DNA of 64,000 nucleotides, from assembly GCA_045651765.1 (NCBI GenBank), contig JAZRSY010000024.1:124001-188000 (forward strand). Direction: 5' to 3'. The stretch's first letter is position 1, and every line of letters begins with the position of its first letter. This document shows, piece after piece, positions 1 to 8,259 of the stretch. The notes under the pieces are model-generated. The model was not told the origin of the DNA and ran no database searches. It saw only the letters and a program-made list of their open reading frames with translations. The position numbers and the translations under genes were made by a program. The stretch comes from SIG565 sp045651765. GTDB taxonomy: Bacteria; Bacillota; Clostridia; Oscillospirales; Acutalibacteraceae.

Positions 1-415
1 TGTCTTTTCCGTTGTTATTAAAGCACTTATAATCGGTGGACGAAAGCACAAAATAGTGATTATTTTTTGGAATAACCTCATTTATGGTGCCGCCTGACAA
101 ATCAACCTCGTAACCATTGCCAATTTTAACGGATGACAAAATGTTTGTAATAGATTCGAACAGGCCTGTGGGGGTTAAAATTGAAATTAACACTAAAATT
201 ACTGACAAACATATAGCAGTTAATGTTAAATACCAGCGTTTTTTAATTATTTTTTTACGGTTACCCCTAATAACCCTAATTTTATTTTTAATTGGTGCTG
301 CCGTTGTCTTTTTTTCGGTGTTTTGTTTGCTGGGAGTCATTTGAACATCTTTATTAATAATGTTTTTAGGGGCAATTTTTCTTTTTTTAACCTTTTTCTT
401 TTTATAGTCTGCCAA
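1..415 (-). CDS. Membrane-anchored protein, N-terminal part only (possibly DUF5711-like)
   Basis: The gene runs off the left edge, so only about 138 N-terminal residues are visible. The start is TTG at 415-413, directly after an in-frame TAA and with a GGTGA ribosome site a few bases upstream. Residues 1-60 are very rich in Lys and Arg and probably cytoplasmic. Residues 61-80 (WYLTLTAICL onward) form one membrane helix. The remaining, outward part begins like a beta-propeller blade (GYEVDLSGG, then HYFVLSSTDY). This resembles the DUF5711 group of clostridial membrane proteins, but too little is visible to be sure. It lies 13 bp downstream of truA and is probably the last visible member of the ruvC-truA run. 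Confidence 0.6.
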   Translation of the reverse strand, partial: MADYKKKKVKKRKIAPKNIINKDVQMTPSKQNTEKKTTAAPIKNKIRVIRGNRKKIIKKRWYLTLTAICLSVILVLISILTPTGLFESITNILSSVKIGNGYEVDLSGGTINEVIPKNNHYFVLSSTDYKCFNNNGKD

Positions 416-428
416 TTAATTCACCACA

Positions 429-1163
429 CTAATATATAACTTTATTTAAAAACAAACCTTTTGCAGTAAGTGTTGGACCTGCTAAATCCCGGTCTAAAGA
501 CAACAAAATTTCCTTTGTGTTTTTAGGGTTAATTTTGCCGTTAGAAACGCTTAAGGCTGTGCCGGCAATAATTCTTACCATATTATATAAAAAACCGTTA
601 GCAGTAATGCTAAGCGTAACAATATTGTCGTTTCTGCTTGCAGAACAATCGTAAACTGTTCTTACAGTATCTTCAACGGTGCGTTTGCTTGAAGAAAATC
701 CTGCAAAATCATATGTTCCAATAATTTCTTTACAAAACTCATTAATTAAATCCACATTAATTTTATTAGGAACTGCACAAGAATATCTGCTTAAAAAAGG
801 GTCGGGAGTTTCGCTGTCAAAAAAATTGTAAATATAATTTTTGCCTTTTGCATTGTATCTCGCGTGAAAATCGTTGGGCACTAATTTACAATCCAACACC
901 GAAATATCATTAGGTAAAACCGAATTTAAAGCCTTAACAAAGGCAAGTTCCGACATATTTGAAACACTGTCAAAATGGCAATAAAATTCTTTAGCATGCA
1001 CTCCGGCATCGGTTCGACTGCAACCTGTAACTCCGGTTTTGGTTTTTAAAATTCCGCTTAAAGCATTGCAAATAATTTCTTGTATTGTTACAGCATTATT
1101 TTGAACCTGCCAACCGTGGTAGGCAGTGCCGTCAAAGGAAATTTTAAGTAGATATCGGCTCAT
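429..1163 (-). CDS. truA: tRNA pseudouridine(38-40) synthase TruA
   Basis: This 244-residue protein has the normal TruA length. It isomerises U38-U40 in the anticodon arm of many tRNAs. The catalytic loop CSRTDAGVHA holds the nucleophilic Asp at about residue 52. The conserved FDGTAYHGWQ near the N-terminus and GFLYNMVRIIAGT near residue 190 are also present. The start ATG has an ACGGAG ribosome site 6-7 bases upstream. It follows ecfT by 11 bp, an order common in Firmicutes (ecfA1-ecfA2-ecfT-truA). Confidence 0.96.
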   Translation of the reverse strand: MSRYLLKISFDGTAYHGWQVQNNAVTIQEIICNALSGILKTKTGVTGCSRTDAGVHAKEFYCHFDSVSNMSELAFVKALNSVLPNDISVLDCKLVPNDFHARYNAKGKNYIYNFFDSETPDPFLSRYSCAVPNKINVDLINEFCKEIIGTYDFAGFSSSKRTVEDTVRTVYDCSASRNDNIVTLSITANGFLYNMVRIIAGTALSVSNGKINPKNTKEILLSLDRDLAGPTLTAKGLFLNKVIY

Positions 1164-1174
1164 AATAAACTCCG

Positions 1175-1984
1175 TTAAAAAATAATGTTAAACAAAAAAA
1201 CAATAAAGCAGCAAATTATAAAAAATAATATGGCTAAATAATCAAATTTTTGCATTTTTAAAACTTTAAGGTGGGTTTTATTTTCGCCACCATTATAACA
1301 ACGACATTCCATTGCCTCGGCTAAATCGTATGCACGTTTAACCGAAGAAATTAATAACGGAATTAAAATTGGAATAATTGATTTAATTCTTTGAATTAAT
1401 TTTCCGTTTTCAAAATTTACTCCCCTTGCTTTTTGTGCATTCATAATTTTTTGAGTTTCTTCAACCAAGGTTGGAATAAATCTTAATGCAATGGTCATCA
1501 TCATAGTCATTGTGTGAACCGCTCTGCCAAGGCCAATATATTTAAATGGTGAAAAAAGGCTTTCAAGCCCTGTTGTAATGCTGTTTGGCGATGTTGTATA
1601 GGTAAGGGCCGAGCTTATAATAATTAATAAAACAATGCGCAATGACAAAAATATTGAACGAATAATGGCGTAATCGGTTATTTTAATTTTCCAAAATTCT
1701 AAAATAATGTTACCGTCATTTGTATAAAACAAATTAATAATTGTTGTAAAAATTAAAATCGGCAAAATAAATTTTAAATTTTTAATGTACATTTTAAGCG
1801 GTATTTTGGTTGAAAAAATCAAACAAACCACAGAAACGATAATAAATACTAAAGCATAAATATTAGTTGCACAAAAAATTAAAATTAAAGAACCAAGCGT
1901 TAACAATAATTTAATTCGTGGGTCTAAGCGGTGAATTAATGAGTTGGTTGGAAAATATTGCCCTAAAGTAAAATCGTTAAGCAT
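1175..1984 (-). CDS. ecfT: Energy-coupling factor transporter transmembrane protein EcfT
   Basis: This is the membrane scaffold that couples the two ATPases to exchangeable vitamin-binding S components. About five to six hydrophobic helices are visible. The two cytoplasmic coupling motifs are present as KARGVNFENG (near residue 185) and MECRCYNGG (near residue 230). I place the start at ATG 1984, with AAAGGCGG about 8 bases upstream, rather than at an in-frame GTG at 1993. Its first codons overlap the end of ecfA2. No S component is encoded in the window, so this is probably a shared (group II) ECF module. Confidence 0.93.
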   Translation of the reverse strand: MLNDFTLGQYFPTNSLIHRLDPRIKLLLTLGSLILIFCATNIYALVFIIVSVVCLIFSTKIPLKMYIKNLKFILPILIFTTIINLFYTNDGNIILEFWKIKITDYAIIRSIFLSLRIVLLIIISSALTYTTSPNSITTGLESLFSPFKYIGLGRAVHTMTMMMTIALRFIPTLVEETQKIMNAQKARGVNFENGKLIQRIKSIIPILIPLLISSVKRAYDLAEAMECRCYNGGENKTHLKVLKMQKFDYLAILFFIICCFIVFLFNIIF

Positions 1985-2840
1985 TATTAACACCGCCTTT
2001 GCTGTTAATTATTGCATTAACCCCCTCGTCAACGGTAATAATATTGCTTTCAAAATTAAAGCCCAATTCGTTAAGTTTTAGTAAAACATTAGTAATTAAC
2101 GGAACATCTAACCCAACCGATAATAACATATTTCGGTCAGAAAAAATTTCTTTTGGTGTGCCAAACATAGCTTTTTTACCGTTATTCATAACCAAAACCT
2201 TGTCGGCAAGAAGTGCAACATCTTCCATAGAGTGTGTTACCATGATAACTGTTGCATTATATTCATTTTTGTAATCTTTAATAATATTCAAAATATTATT
2301 ACGGCCTATTGGGTCTAACCCTGCGGTGGGTTCATCGAAAATGATTACTTGCGGTTTCATTGCCAAAACACCGGCAATTGCAACCCTACGCTTTTCCCCG
2401 CCCGATAAATCGAAGGGAGATTTATTAAAATAATCTTCCGAAATTCCAACCAATTTTGCTGCATTTAATACAGATTCATTAATTTCTTGCTCAGAAAAAC
2501 CTAAATTTTTAGGTCCAAATGCAATATCTTTAAAAACTGTTTCGTCAAAAAGCTGATATTCAGGGTATTGAAAAACAAGCCCAATTTTAGAACGAATTGA
2601 GGAAATATTTTTTTCATCATTCCAAATGTTTTGGCCGCAAAATAAAATTTCACCCTTTGTGGGTTTTATTAGGCCGTTTAAATGTTGAACCAAGGTGGAT
2701 TTGCCCGAGCCTGTATGGCCAACTATGGCTAAAATTTCACCCTTTTCAACCGAAAAACTAACATCTTCTACAGCATCGTTAAAAAAAGGAGTATTTTTAC
2801 TGTAGGTGTATGTTAAATTTTTTACCTCTAAAAAAGACAA
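1977..2840 (-). CDS. ecfA2: Energy-coupling factor transporter ATP-binding protein EcfA2
   Basis: This 287-residue ABC ATPase is one half of the ECF motor. It has Walker A GHTGSGKST near residue 41, signature LSGGEKRRVAIAG, Walker B VIIFDEPTAGLDP and an H-loop (MVTHSMED). The start is TTG, supported by GGAGG seven bases upstream. It lies 11 bp after ecfA1 and overlaps ecfT. The weaker signature relative to its partner (GEK instead of GQK) and the gene order point to A2 rather than A1, which is inference from the usual layout. Confidence 0.93.
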   Translation of the reverse strand: MSFLEVKNLTYTYSKNTPFFNDAVEDVSFSVEKGEILAIVGHTGSGKSTLVQHLNGLIKPTKGEILFCGQNIWNDEKNISSIRSKIGLVFQYPEYQLFDETVFKDIAFGPKNLGFSEQEINESVLNAAKLVGISEDYFNKSPFDLSGGEKRRVAIAGVLAMKPQVIIFDEPTAGLDPIGRNNILNIIKDYKNEYNATVIMVTHSMEDVALLADKVLVMNNGKKAMFGTPKEIFSDRNMLLSVGLDVPLITNVLLKLNELGFNFESNIITVDEGVNAIINSKGGVNNA

Positions 2841-2851
2841 TTTATTTCCTC

Positions 2852-3694
2852 CTAATTTTTTAAAGCAGCAGCAATTGCATTGGCGGTATCTTCCACTGAT
2901 ATTATACCATTATTTAAATTAAAACCATTTTTAGCAAGTTCAAAAATAAGTTCGGTGGTTTGCGGGATATCTAAACCGGCATTTTTTAAAAACTCTGGGT
3001 CAGAAAAAACTTCGGTTGGTGTGCCGTCGGCAGTGATTTCGCCGTTATTTAATACCAAAACTCTGTCGGCATATTTGGCTTGTTCCATAAAATGTGTGAT
3101 TAAAACAATGGTAATTCCGTTTTCTTTATTTAATTTGTAAATGGTATTAATAACATCTTGCCTGCCTTTTGGGTCTAACATTGCGGTAGGTTCATCAAGC
3201 ACAATACACTCGGGGCTCATTGCAATAACACCGGCGATGGCTATTCTTTGTTTTTGTCCACCCGAAAGTTTATGCGGCATTTCGTTTTTATGCTCATACA
3301 TATTTACAGCCTTTAAGGCAGAATCTACCCTTTGGCGAATTTCTTCTTGCGGTAAACCTAGGTTTTCGGGACCAAAGGCAACATCTTCTTCAACAACCGA
3401 GGCAACAATTTGATTGTCGGGGTTTTGAAATACCATTCCAACTGTGCTTTTTACCTTTAAATCAAGTTCTTCGTTTAAGGTGTTAATGCCGTTAACTAAA
3501 ACACTGCCGCTTTGTGGTTTATAAAGGCCATTCATTAATTTAGCCAAGGTGGATTTACCCGAGCCGTTATGGCCTAAAATAACCGTAAAGCTACCCTTTT
3601 TAATTTTTAAATTAAAATCTTTTAAAACAGTAAATTCGGCATCTTCTGAAGAATATTTATAGGTAACATTATTTAATTCAATTATATTTTCCAT
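2852..3694 (-). CDS. ecfA1: Energy-coupling factor transporter ATP-binding protein EcfA1
   Basis: This 280-residue ABC ATPase pairs with EcfA2. Walker A is GHNGSGKST, the signature is LSGGQKQRIAIAG, Walker B is CIVLDEPTAMLDP and the H-loop is LITHFMEQ. The start ATG overlaps the upstream methyltransferase stop (TAATG arrangement) and has an AGAGGAT ribosome site, so translation is probably coupled. The substrate depends on S components encoded elsewhere. Confidence 0.94.
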   Translation of the reverse strand: MENIIELNNVTYKYSSEDAEFTVLKDFNLKIKKGSFTVILGHNGSGKSTLAKLMNGLYKPQSGSVLVNGINTLNEELDLKVKSTVGMVFQNPDNQIVASVVEEDVAFGPENLGLPQEEIRQRVDSALKAVNMYEHKNEMPHKLSGGQKQRIAIAGVIAMSPECIVLDEPTAMLDPKGRQDVINTIYKLNKENGITIVLITHFMEQAKYADRVLVLNNGEITADGTPTEVFSDPEFLKNAGLDIPQTTELIFELAKNGFNLNNGIISVEDTANAIAAALKN

Positions 3695-4563
3695 TATTTA
3701 TCCTCTACCCAAATTGTTGTGCTGCCGCATGGTAAAACAAGGGGTTTATTTGTAATTTTAAGCCCAATTTCATCGGTAAAAACTGTGCCCTTTTTGCCTT
3801 TGGCAATATACATTTGGGTAATATAGTTCAAAATTGTGGGAGAAAGGCCTGTAGTGTAAGAATTTAAAAAGAAGAAAAGTGGGTTTTCACTTAAAATTTG
3901 GCCTGTAAGGTTTAAAAGTTCGGAAATTTGTTGTTCAAGTTTCCATACCTCTCCGTTAGGACCGCGTCCATAAGACGGAGGGTCCATAATAATTGCATCA
4001 TATTTATTTCCACGTCTTATTTCGCGTTTAACAAATTTAAGACAATCGTCTACAAGCCACCTAACATTAGCATTACTAAGGCCCGATACTGCAGCATTCT
4101 CTTTAGCCCAGCACACCATACCCTTAGAGGCATCAACATGGGTAACCGATGCACCTGCTTTTAAGCAAGCAACGGTGGCACCGCCTGTGTAAGCAAATAA
4201 ATTTAATACCTTTATTGGTCTGTTGGAGTTTTTTATAAGTTCGGCAGCATATTTCCAGTTAACTGCTTGTTCCGGGAAAAGACCTGTGTGCTTAAAGCCC
4301 ATTGGTTTTAAGCGAAAGGTTAAATTATCATAGTTAATATTCCAAACATCAGGTACTTTTTTTAAGGTTTCCCAATAGCCACCGCCCGAATTTGAACGAT
4401 GATATATAGCGTGCGGGTTAAACCAGCGCGGGTCGGTTTTTTCGGTATCCCACATAACTGTTGGGTCGGGGCGTATTAAAATAATATCCCCCCAGCGTTC
4501 AAGTCTTTCGCCGGCAGTGGCATCAATTAATTCGTAATCTTTAAAATCTTCTACAAAGCGCAT
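3694..4563 (-). CDS. Class I SAM-dependent methyltransferase, RlmI/RlmK-like
   Basis: This 289-residue protein has a SAM-binding motif VLNLFAYTGGATVACLKAGA (about residues 118-137) and a catalytic-type motif DAIIMDPPSYGRG (about 190-202). These are characteristic of the RlmK/RlmI-like 23S rRNA m5C/m7G methyltransferase family (COG1092). The N-terminus (DAtAGERLERWGDIILIRPDP) replaces the PUA domain found in RlmI, so the true substrate is uncertain. It sits between ruvB and ecfA1 in one run, with only 14 bp to ruvB. Confidence 0.8.
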   Translation of the reverse strand: MRFVEDFKDYELIDATAGERLERWGDIILIRPDPTVMWDTEKTDPRWFNPHAIYHRSNSGGGYWETLKKVPDVWNINYDNLTFRLKPMGFKHTGLFPEQAVNWKYAAELIKNSNRPIKVLNLFAYTGGATVACLKAGASVTHVDASKGMVCWAKENAAVSGLSNANVRWLVDDCLKFVKREIRRGNKYDAIIMDPPSYGRGPNGEVWKLEQQISELLNLTGQILSENPLFFFLNSYTTGLSPTILNYITQMYIAKGKKGTVFTDEIGLKITNKPLVLPCGSTTIWVEDK

Positions 4564-4577
4564 AATTACTTCCTAAT

Positions 4578-5615
4578 TTAAATTAATGATTGTTGCATTT
4601 TTTGGTTAGGATTTTTAATACCTAAATGTTCGTATGCTAGTTGTGTAACACAGCGGCCGCGTGGTGTGCGGGTTAAAAATCCTATTTGCATTAAGTAAGG
4701 TTCGTAAACATCCTCAATAGTAACACTTTCTTCGCCAAGCGCTGCTGCTAAAGTGTCAAGACCGATTGGGCCGCCTGCATAATTGGTAATAATGGTGTTA
4801 AGTAAACGGCGGTCAAATTCATCAAGGCCCAGTTCATCAATTTCAAAGCGTGAAAGGGCTGCTCTGGCAACCTCTTCGGTAATAAAGCCTTCAAATTCAA
4901 TTTGGGCAATATCGCGCACTCTTTTTAACAACCTATTAGCAATTCTTGGAGTACCGCGTGAGCGTGATGCTATTTCTAAAGCTCCGTTTTCATCAATTTG
5001 AATGCCTAAAATTCCTGCAGAACGTTTAATAATTAAGGCAAGTTCTTTAGGAGTGTAAAGTTCCAGTCGTAAAAGAACACCAAACCTATCCCTTAGCGGT
5101 GCGGTTAATTGGCCAGAACGAGTAGTGGCGCCAACTAAAGTAAAATGAGGTAAATCAAGCCTTATAGAACGTGCAGCGGGGCCTTTGCCAATAATAATAT
5201 CCACCGAAAAATCTTCCATTGCAGGATATAAAATTTCTTCAACACTGCGTGAAAGCCTATGAATTTCATCTATGAACAAAACATCGCCTTCGGAAAGGTT
5301 GGTTAAAATTGCGACTAAATCGCCCTGTTTTTCAATGGCGGGGCCCGAAGTTACCCTTAAATTAACACCCATTTCGTGAGCAATTATGCCCGAAAGTGTG
5401 GTTTTACCAAGCCCTGGTGGGCCATATAACAACACATGGTCGAGCGATTCTTTTCTTTGTAAAGCGGCTTTAATGTAAATTGTAAGATTATCTTTAGCTT
5501 TATCTTGGCCAATGTAATCATTAAGTGTTTTAGGTCTTAATGAAATTTCAATGTCGTTATCATCTGCAACAAATTCGGGGGCAATAATTCTATTTTCGAA
5601 ATCAAATTCTTCCAT
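4578..5615 (-). CDS. ruvB: Holliday junction branch migration helicase RuvB
   Basis: This is the 345-residue hexameric AAA+ motor that drives branch migration with RuvA. Walker A is GPPGLGKTTL (about residue 63), Walker B is LFIDEIHRLS, sensor 1 lies in LVGATTRSG and the arginine finger region is PLRDRFG. The C-terminal winged helix (about 265-335, including TPRGRCVTQLAYEHLG) is intact. Only 3 bp separate it from ruvA, in the conserved order ruvC-ruvA-ruvB. Confidence 0.98.
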   Translation of the reverse strand: MEEFDFENRIIAPEFVADDNDIEISLRPKTLNDYIGQDKAKDNLTIYIKAALQRKESLDHVLLYGPPGLGKTTLSGIIAHEMGVNLRVTSGPAIEKQGDLVAILTNLSEGDVLFIDEIHRLSRSVEEILYPAMEDFSVDIIIGKGPAARSIRLDLPHFTLVGATTRSGQLTAPLRDRFGVLLRLELYTPKELALIIKRSAGILGIQIDENGALEIASRSRGTPRIANRLLKRVRDIAQIEFEGFITEEVARAALSRFEIDELGLDEFDRRLLNTIITNYAGGPIGLDTLAAALGEESVTIEDVYEPYLMQIGFLTRTPRGRCVTQLAYEHLGIKNPNQKMQQSLI

Positions 5616-5618
5616 TTA

Positions 5619-6221
5619 TTACACCTGCCTTGATAGTTGTTTTAAAGCATTTTTAATAAGTTCTTCGGATGATAAATTTTTATCAAGTTTGCTAACGGCT
5701 TGTGATGCCTCACTTTGTGAAAAGCCAAGTGAAACAAGCGCCGCAATAGCCTCTTTAGTGTTTTGTTTGTCTAAGGCTGTGCTAACAGCCGAAATATCTA
5801 ATGTGTTAAAAGTGGTTATGTTGCCTGTTTTATCTTTTAATTCAAGCACAATTCTTTGGGCTAATTTAAGGCCAACACCACTGGCCGCAGTTAAAATTTT
5901 TGCATCTTCGCCGGCAATATAAAGCAGTAAACTTTCGGGGGTAAATTGAGCAAGCAGTGCCATGCCAATTTTGGCGCCAACGCCGTTAACCGATGTTATT
6001 AACTTAAAGGTTTCAAGTTCCTCACGGGTGGAAAAACCGTATAAATCCATGGCATCTTCTTTTACAACCAAATAAGTGTGAACAAAAATTTCTTGGCCAA
6101 CGGGCGGTAATTTATAGGCAGCGCTTTTAGTAATAAAGCATTTAAAACCAACCCCGCCGCATTCTATAACAATATAGTCGGGGCAGCTGTAAATTAACTT
6201 GCCGTTTAATGAAGAAATCAT
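5619..6221 (-). CDS. ruvA: Holliday junction DNA helicase subunit RuvA
   Basis: This 200-residue protein binds four-way junctions and loads RuvB. The N-terminal OB fold (MISSLNGKLIY) is followed by two helix-hairpin-helix regions (LITSVNGVGAKIGMALL, near residue 75, and LTAASGVGLKLAQRIVLEL, near 110). The C-terminal RuvB-contacting domain (EAIAALVSLGFSQSEASQAV) is also present. Its start overlaps the end of ruvC by 4 bp, which implies translational coupling. Confidence 0.97.
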   Translation of the reverse strand: MISSLNGKLIYSCPDYIVIECGGVGFKCFITKSAAYKLPPVGQEIFVHTYLVVKEDAMDLYGFSTREELETFKLITSVNGVGAKIGMALLAQFTPESLLLYIAGEDAKILTAASGVGLKLAQRIVLELKDKTGNITTFNTLDISAVSTALDKQNTKEAIAALVSLGFSQSEASQAVSKLDKNLSSEELIKNALKQLSRQV

Positions 6222-6724
6222 ATTTTACCCTCCAAATAAATTTTTCCAAAAGAGGAAGCTGCGTAATTAGCATGACAAACAGCCAAAGCTAAGGCATCGG
6301 CAGTGTCGTCTGGTTTAGGAACAGCCTTTAAATTCAGAAGGCTTCTAACCATTTCCATAACCTGCTTTTTTTCGGCTCGGCCATAACCCGTAACCGATTG
6401 TTTAACCTGTAACGGCGTATATTCGTAAACCGGAACATTTGATTTTGCTGCAGCAAGCAATATTACTCCCCTTGCTTGTGCAACATCAATTGCCGTGGCA
6501 GTATTGGTATTAAAAAACAATTTTTCAATTGCCAAAGCTTCGGGGTTGTATTTTTGAATTAGTGTGGTAATTCCGTTATAAATTTGGTTAAGTCTTAAGC
6601 AAAATTCGGTTTTAGCAGGTGTTGTAACTGCTCCATATTCTAGTGGTTTAAATTTAATAGAATCTGATTCAATAACACCATAACCAATTATTGCATAACC
6701 GGGGTCAATTCCTAAAATTCTCAA
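6218..6724 (-). CDS. ruvC: Crossover junction endodeoxyribonuclease RuvC
   Basis: This 168-residue resolvase cuts Holliday junctions. The acidic catalytic residues are visible in GIDPGYAIIGYG (Asp7), EALAIEKLFF and KPDDTADALALAV. Translation starts at TTG 6724 behind an AGG-containing region. It is the first gene of a run reaching at least truA and has a good sigma-A type promoter just upstream. No LexA-type GAAC-N4-GTTC box was seen there. Confidence 0.96.
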   Translation of the reverse strand: MRILGIDPGYAIIGYGVIESDSIKFKPLEYGAVTTPAKTEFCLRLNQIYNGITTLIQKYNPEALAIEKLFFNTNTATAIDVAQARGVILLAAAKSNVPVYEYTPLQVKQSVTGYGRAEKKQVMEMVRSLLNLKAVPKPDDTADALALAVCHANYAASSFGKIYLEGKI

Positions 6725-6755
6725 ATAACCATACCTATCCTATTTTAATAGGATT

Positions 6756-6784
6756 ATTATACCATAATTTTATTATTAGAGCAA
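6756..6784 (-). promoter_or_regulatory. Promoter for the ruvC-ruvA-ruvB-truA run
   Basis: Read on the minus strand, the -35 is TTGCTC (6784-6779), the spacer is 17 bp and the -10 is a perfect TATAAT (6761-6756). The predicted start lies about 25-30 bases before ruvC. Confidence 0.75.
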
Positions 6785-6834
6785 TATTTTTTAATAAAAT
6801 TTCCATTTTTTATTAGTTAAAATACAAAACCATA

Positions 6835-6883
6835 AAAAACGAGTAAAAACGAGCAAATTTAAGAAAAAACGAGCAAAAACGAG
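6835..6883. repeat. Four copies of AAAAACGAG at 10-bp phase
   Basis: Exact AAAAACGAG copies start at 6835, 6845, 6865 and 6875, giving steps of 10, 20 and 10 bp, so all face the same side of the helix. They lie between the divergent ruvC and pot promoters, about 60 bp upstream of the pot -35. This looks like an operator array or a phased A-tract bend. Apart from this and the promoters, the 6725-6941 gap holds only AT-rich sequence. Confidence 0.7.
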
Positions 6884-6941
6884 GTAATAAAATAAAATAT
6901 AATATTATTAATAAAAAAATACTAAAAAAATTTAAAAAGTG

Positions 6942-6970
6942 TTGACATTTTAACGGTTTTAGTCTATATT
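6942..6970 (+). promoter_or_regulatory. Promoter of the potABCD operon
   Basis: TTGACA (6942-6947), a 17-bp spacer and TATATT (6965-6970) give a near-consensus housekeeping promoter. The predicted RNA start near 6977 leaves a leader of roughly 155 bases before potA. Confidence 0.85.
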
Positions 6971-6976
6971 TAATTC

Positions 6977-7134
6977 TGTAAATTTATAGCATCTGTGTTG
7001 AATGTAATTTCATGGTTGCCGCTTTAAAATAGCTAAAACTCTTTGCGGAGGAGGCAATCCGGAAAAATTACAGGTATCGCACAGAGCTGAAAAGCTTAGT
7101 GTGACACTATGTGTCCGCAAAGGGGGATGCTTAA
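6977..7134 (+). ncRNA. Structured 5' leader of potABCD (candidate regulatory RNA)
   Basis: Several complementary segments are visible. GTAATTT and GGTTGCC (7004-7020) pair with GGCAATCC and AAATTAC (7053-7071) to form a long stem. CTTTGCGGA in the loop of that stem (7041-7049) is a perfect 9-base complement of TCCGCAAAG (7114-7122), which touches the AAGGGGG ribosome site of potA; together these make a pseudoknot. Between them lie a GAAA-tetraloop hairpin (7080-7101) and GACAC-TAT-GTGTC (7103-7115). The latter shares two bases with the pseudoknot strand, so the two may compete. I could not match it to a riboswitch class I know (TPP, SAM, glycine, guanidine, preQ1 and purine consensus elements are absent). 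Confidence 0.55.
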
Positions 7135-8259
7135 ATGTTAAAAAATAATATTGTAGAACTTAAAAACATTTCGGTTTCGTTTGATGACGAAAAGGTTTTA
7201 GACAACCTAAGTTTAGAAATTCAAGACAAGGAGTTTATAACCTTGCTTGGTCCTTCAGGTTGCGGTAAAACAACAACGCTCAGAATTATTGCAGGGTTTG
7301 TTGAACCAAATCAAGGAGACGTTTTGTTTGAGGGTAAAAAAATAAATGGTATTCCTGCCTATAAGCGCCAGGTTAATACCATTTTTCAGCGTTATGCTCT
7401 TTTCCCTCACCTTAACGTTTACGAAAACATTGCCTTTGGTTTAAGGGTTAAAAAATTAAAAGAAAACGAAATTAGCCTTAAGGTTAAAGAAATGTTAGAA
7501 CTTGTTAACCTAACAGGTCTTGAAAAGCGCCGTGTTGATACCCTTTCGGGTGGCCAACAACAACGCGTGGCTATTGCAAGAGCTATTGCAAACCACCCAA
7601 AAGTGTTATTGCTTGATGAACCTTTAGCTGCGCTTGATTTAAAGCTGCGCAAAGATATGCAAACCGAACTTAAAAAGATACAACAAAAATTAGGCATTAC
7701 CTTTATTTTTGTTACACACGACCAAGAAGAAGCCTTGGCTATATCTGATAAAGTTGTGGTTATGGATAGTGGTAAAATACAACAGGTTGGCACCCCACAG
7801 GACATTTATAATGAGCCAAAAAATGCCTTTGTAGCCGATTTTATTGGTGAATCTAACATATTAGACGGTGTTATGCTTGACGACTATTTAGCCGAGTTTT
7901 CAGGCGCAAAATTCAAATGCCTTGATAAAGGATTTGCAAAAAATGAGAGTGTAGATATTGTTGTAAGGCCAGAAGATGTAGACATTGTTGAGCCCGAAAA
8001 AGGCATGCTTCAAGGCGTTGTTACCTCTATTAAATTTTTGGGTGTTCACTACGAAATCATTGTAGATATCGGCGGATTTAAATGGATGATTCAAACAACA
8101 GACGGCCAAAATGTTGGCGATAAGGTTGGCCTTTATATTGAACCCGACGCTATTCATGTTATGAAAAAATCTGAATATTCCGGCAAATACGGCGATTATA
8201 GCTCATATAGCGAAGAAATTGAGCATCTTTCCGATATTATCGAGGAGGATGAAAATTGA
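7135..8259 (+). CDS. potA: Spermidine/putrescine ABC transporter ATP-binding protein PotA
   Basis: This 374-residue ABC ATPase powers polyamine import. Walker A is GPSGCGKTTT (about residue 39), the Q-loop lies in TIFQRYALFPHL, the signature is LSGGQQQRVAIARA, Walker B is VLLLDEPLAALD and the H-loop is FVTHDQEEA. A C-terminal TOBE domain follows (about 280-360). It starts at ATG with AAGGGGG upstream, a site that the leader RNA may occlude. Its last bases overlap potB, so the four genes are probably coupled. Confidence 0.93.
   Translation: MLKNNIVELKNISVSFDDEKVLDNLSLEIQDKEFITLLGPSGCGKTTTLRIIAGFVEPNQGDVLFEGKKINGIPAYKRQVNTIFQRYALFPHLNVYENIAFGLRVKKLKENEISLKVKEMLELVNLTGLEKRRVDTLSGGQQQRVAIARAIANHPKVLLLDEPLAALDLKLRKDMQTELKKIQQKLGITFIFVTHDQEEALAISDKVVVMDSGKIQQVGTPQDIYNEPKNAFVADFIGESNILDGVMLDDYLAEFSGAKFKCLDKGFAKNESVDIVVRPEDVDIVEPEKGMLQGVVTSIKFLGVHYEIIVDIGGFKWMIQTTDGQNVGDKVGLYIEPDAIHVMKKSEYSGKYGDYSSYSEEIEHLSDIIEEDEN

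Noticed and set aside
117..344. Plus-strand 75-codon ORF with hydrophobic stretches
   Set aside because: It is antisense to the truncated minus-strand membrane protein and has no ribosome site; the hydrophobicity reflects complement of Lys/Asn-rich codons.
6725..6800. LexA-type SOS box before ruvC
   Set aside because: No GAAC-N4-GTTC element was found near the ruvC promoter. The GAAC...GTTC in the infC leader has the wrong spacing.
7011..7031. Short ORF ATG GTT GCC GCT TTA AAA TAG in the pot leader
   Set aside because: No ribosome site precedes it and its bases are part of the main leader stem.
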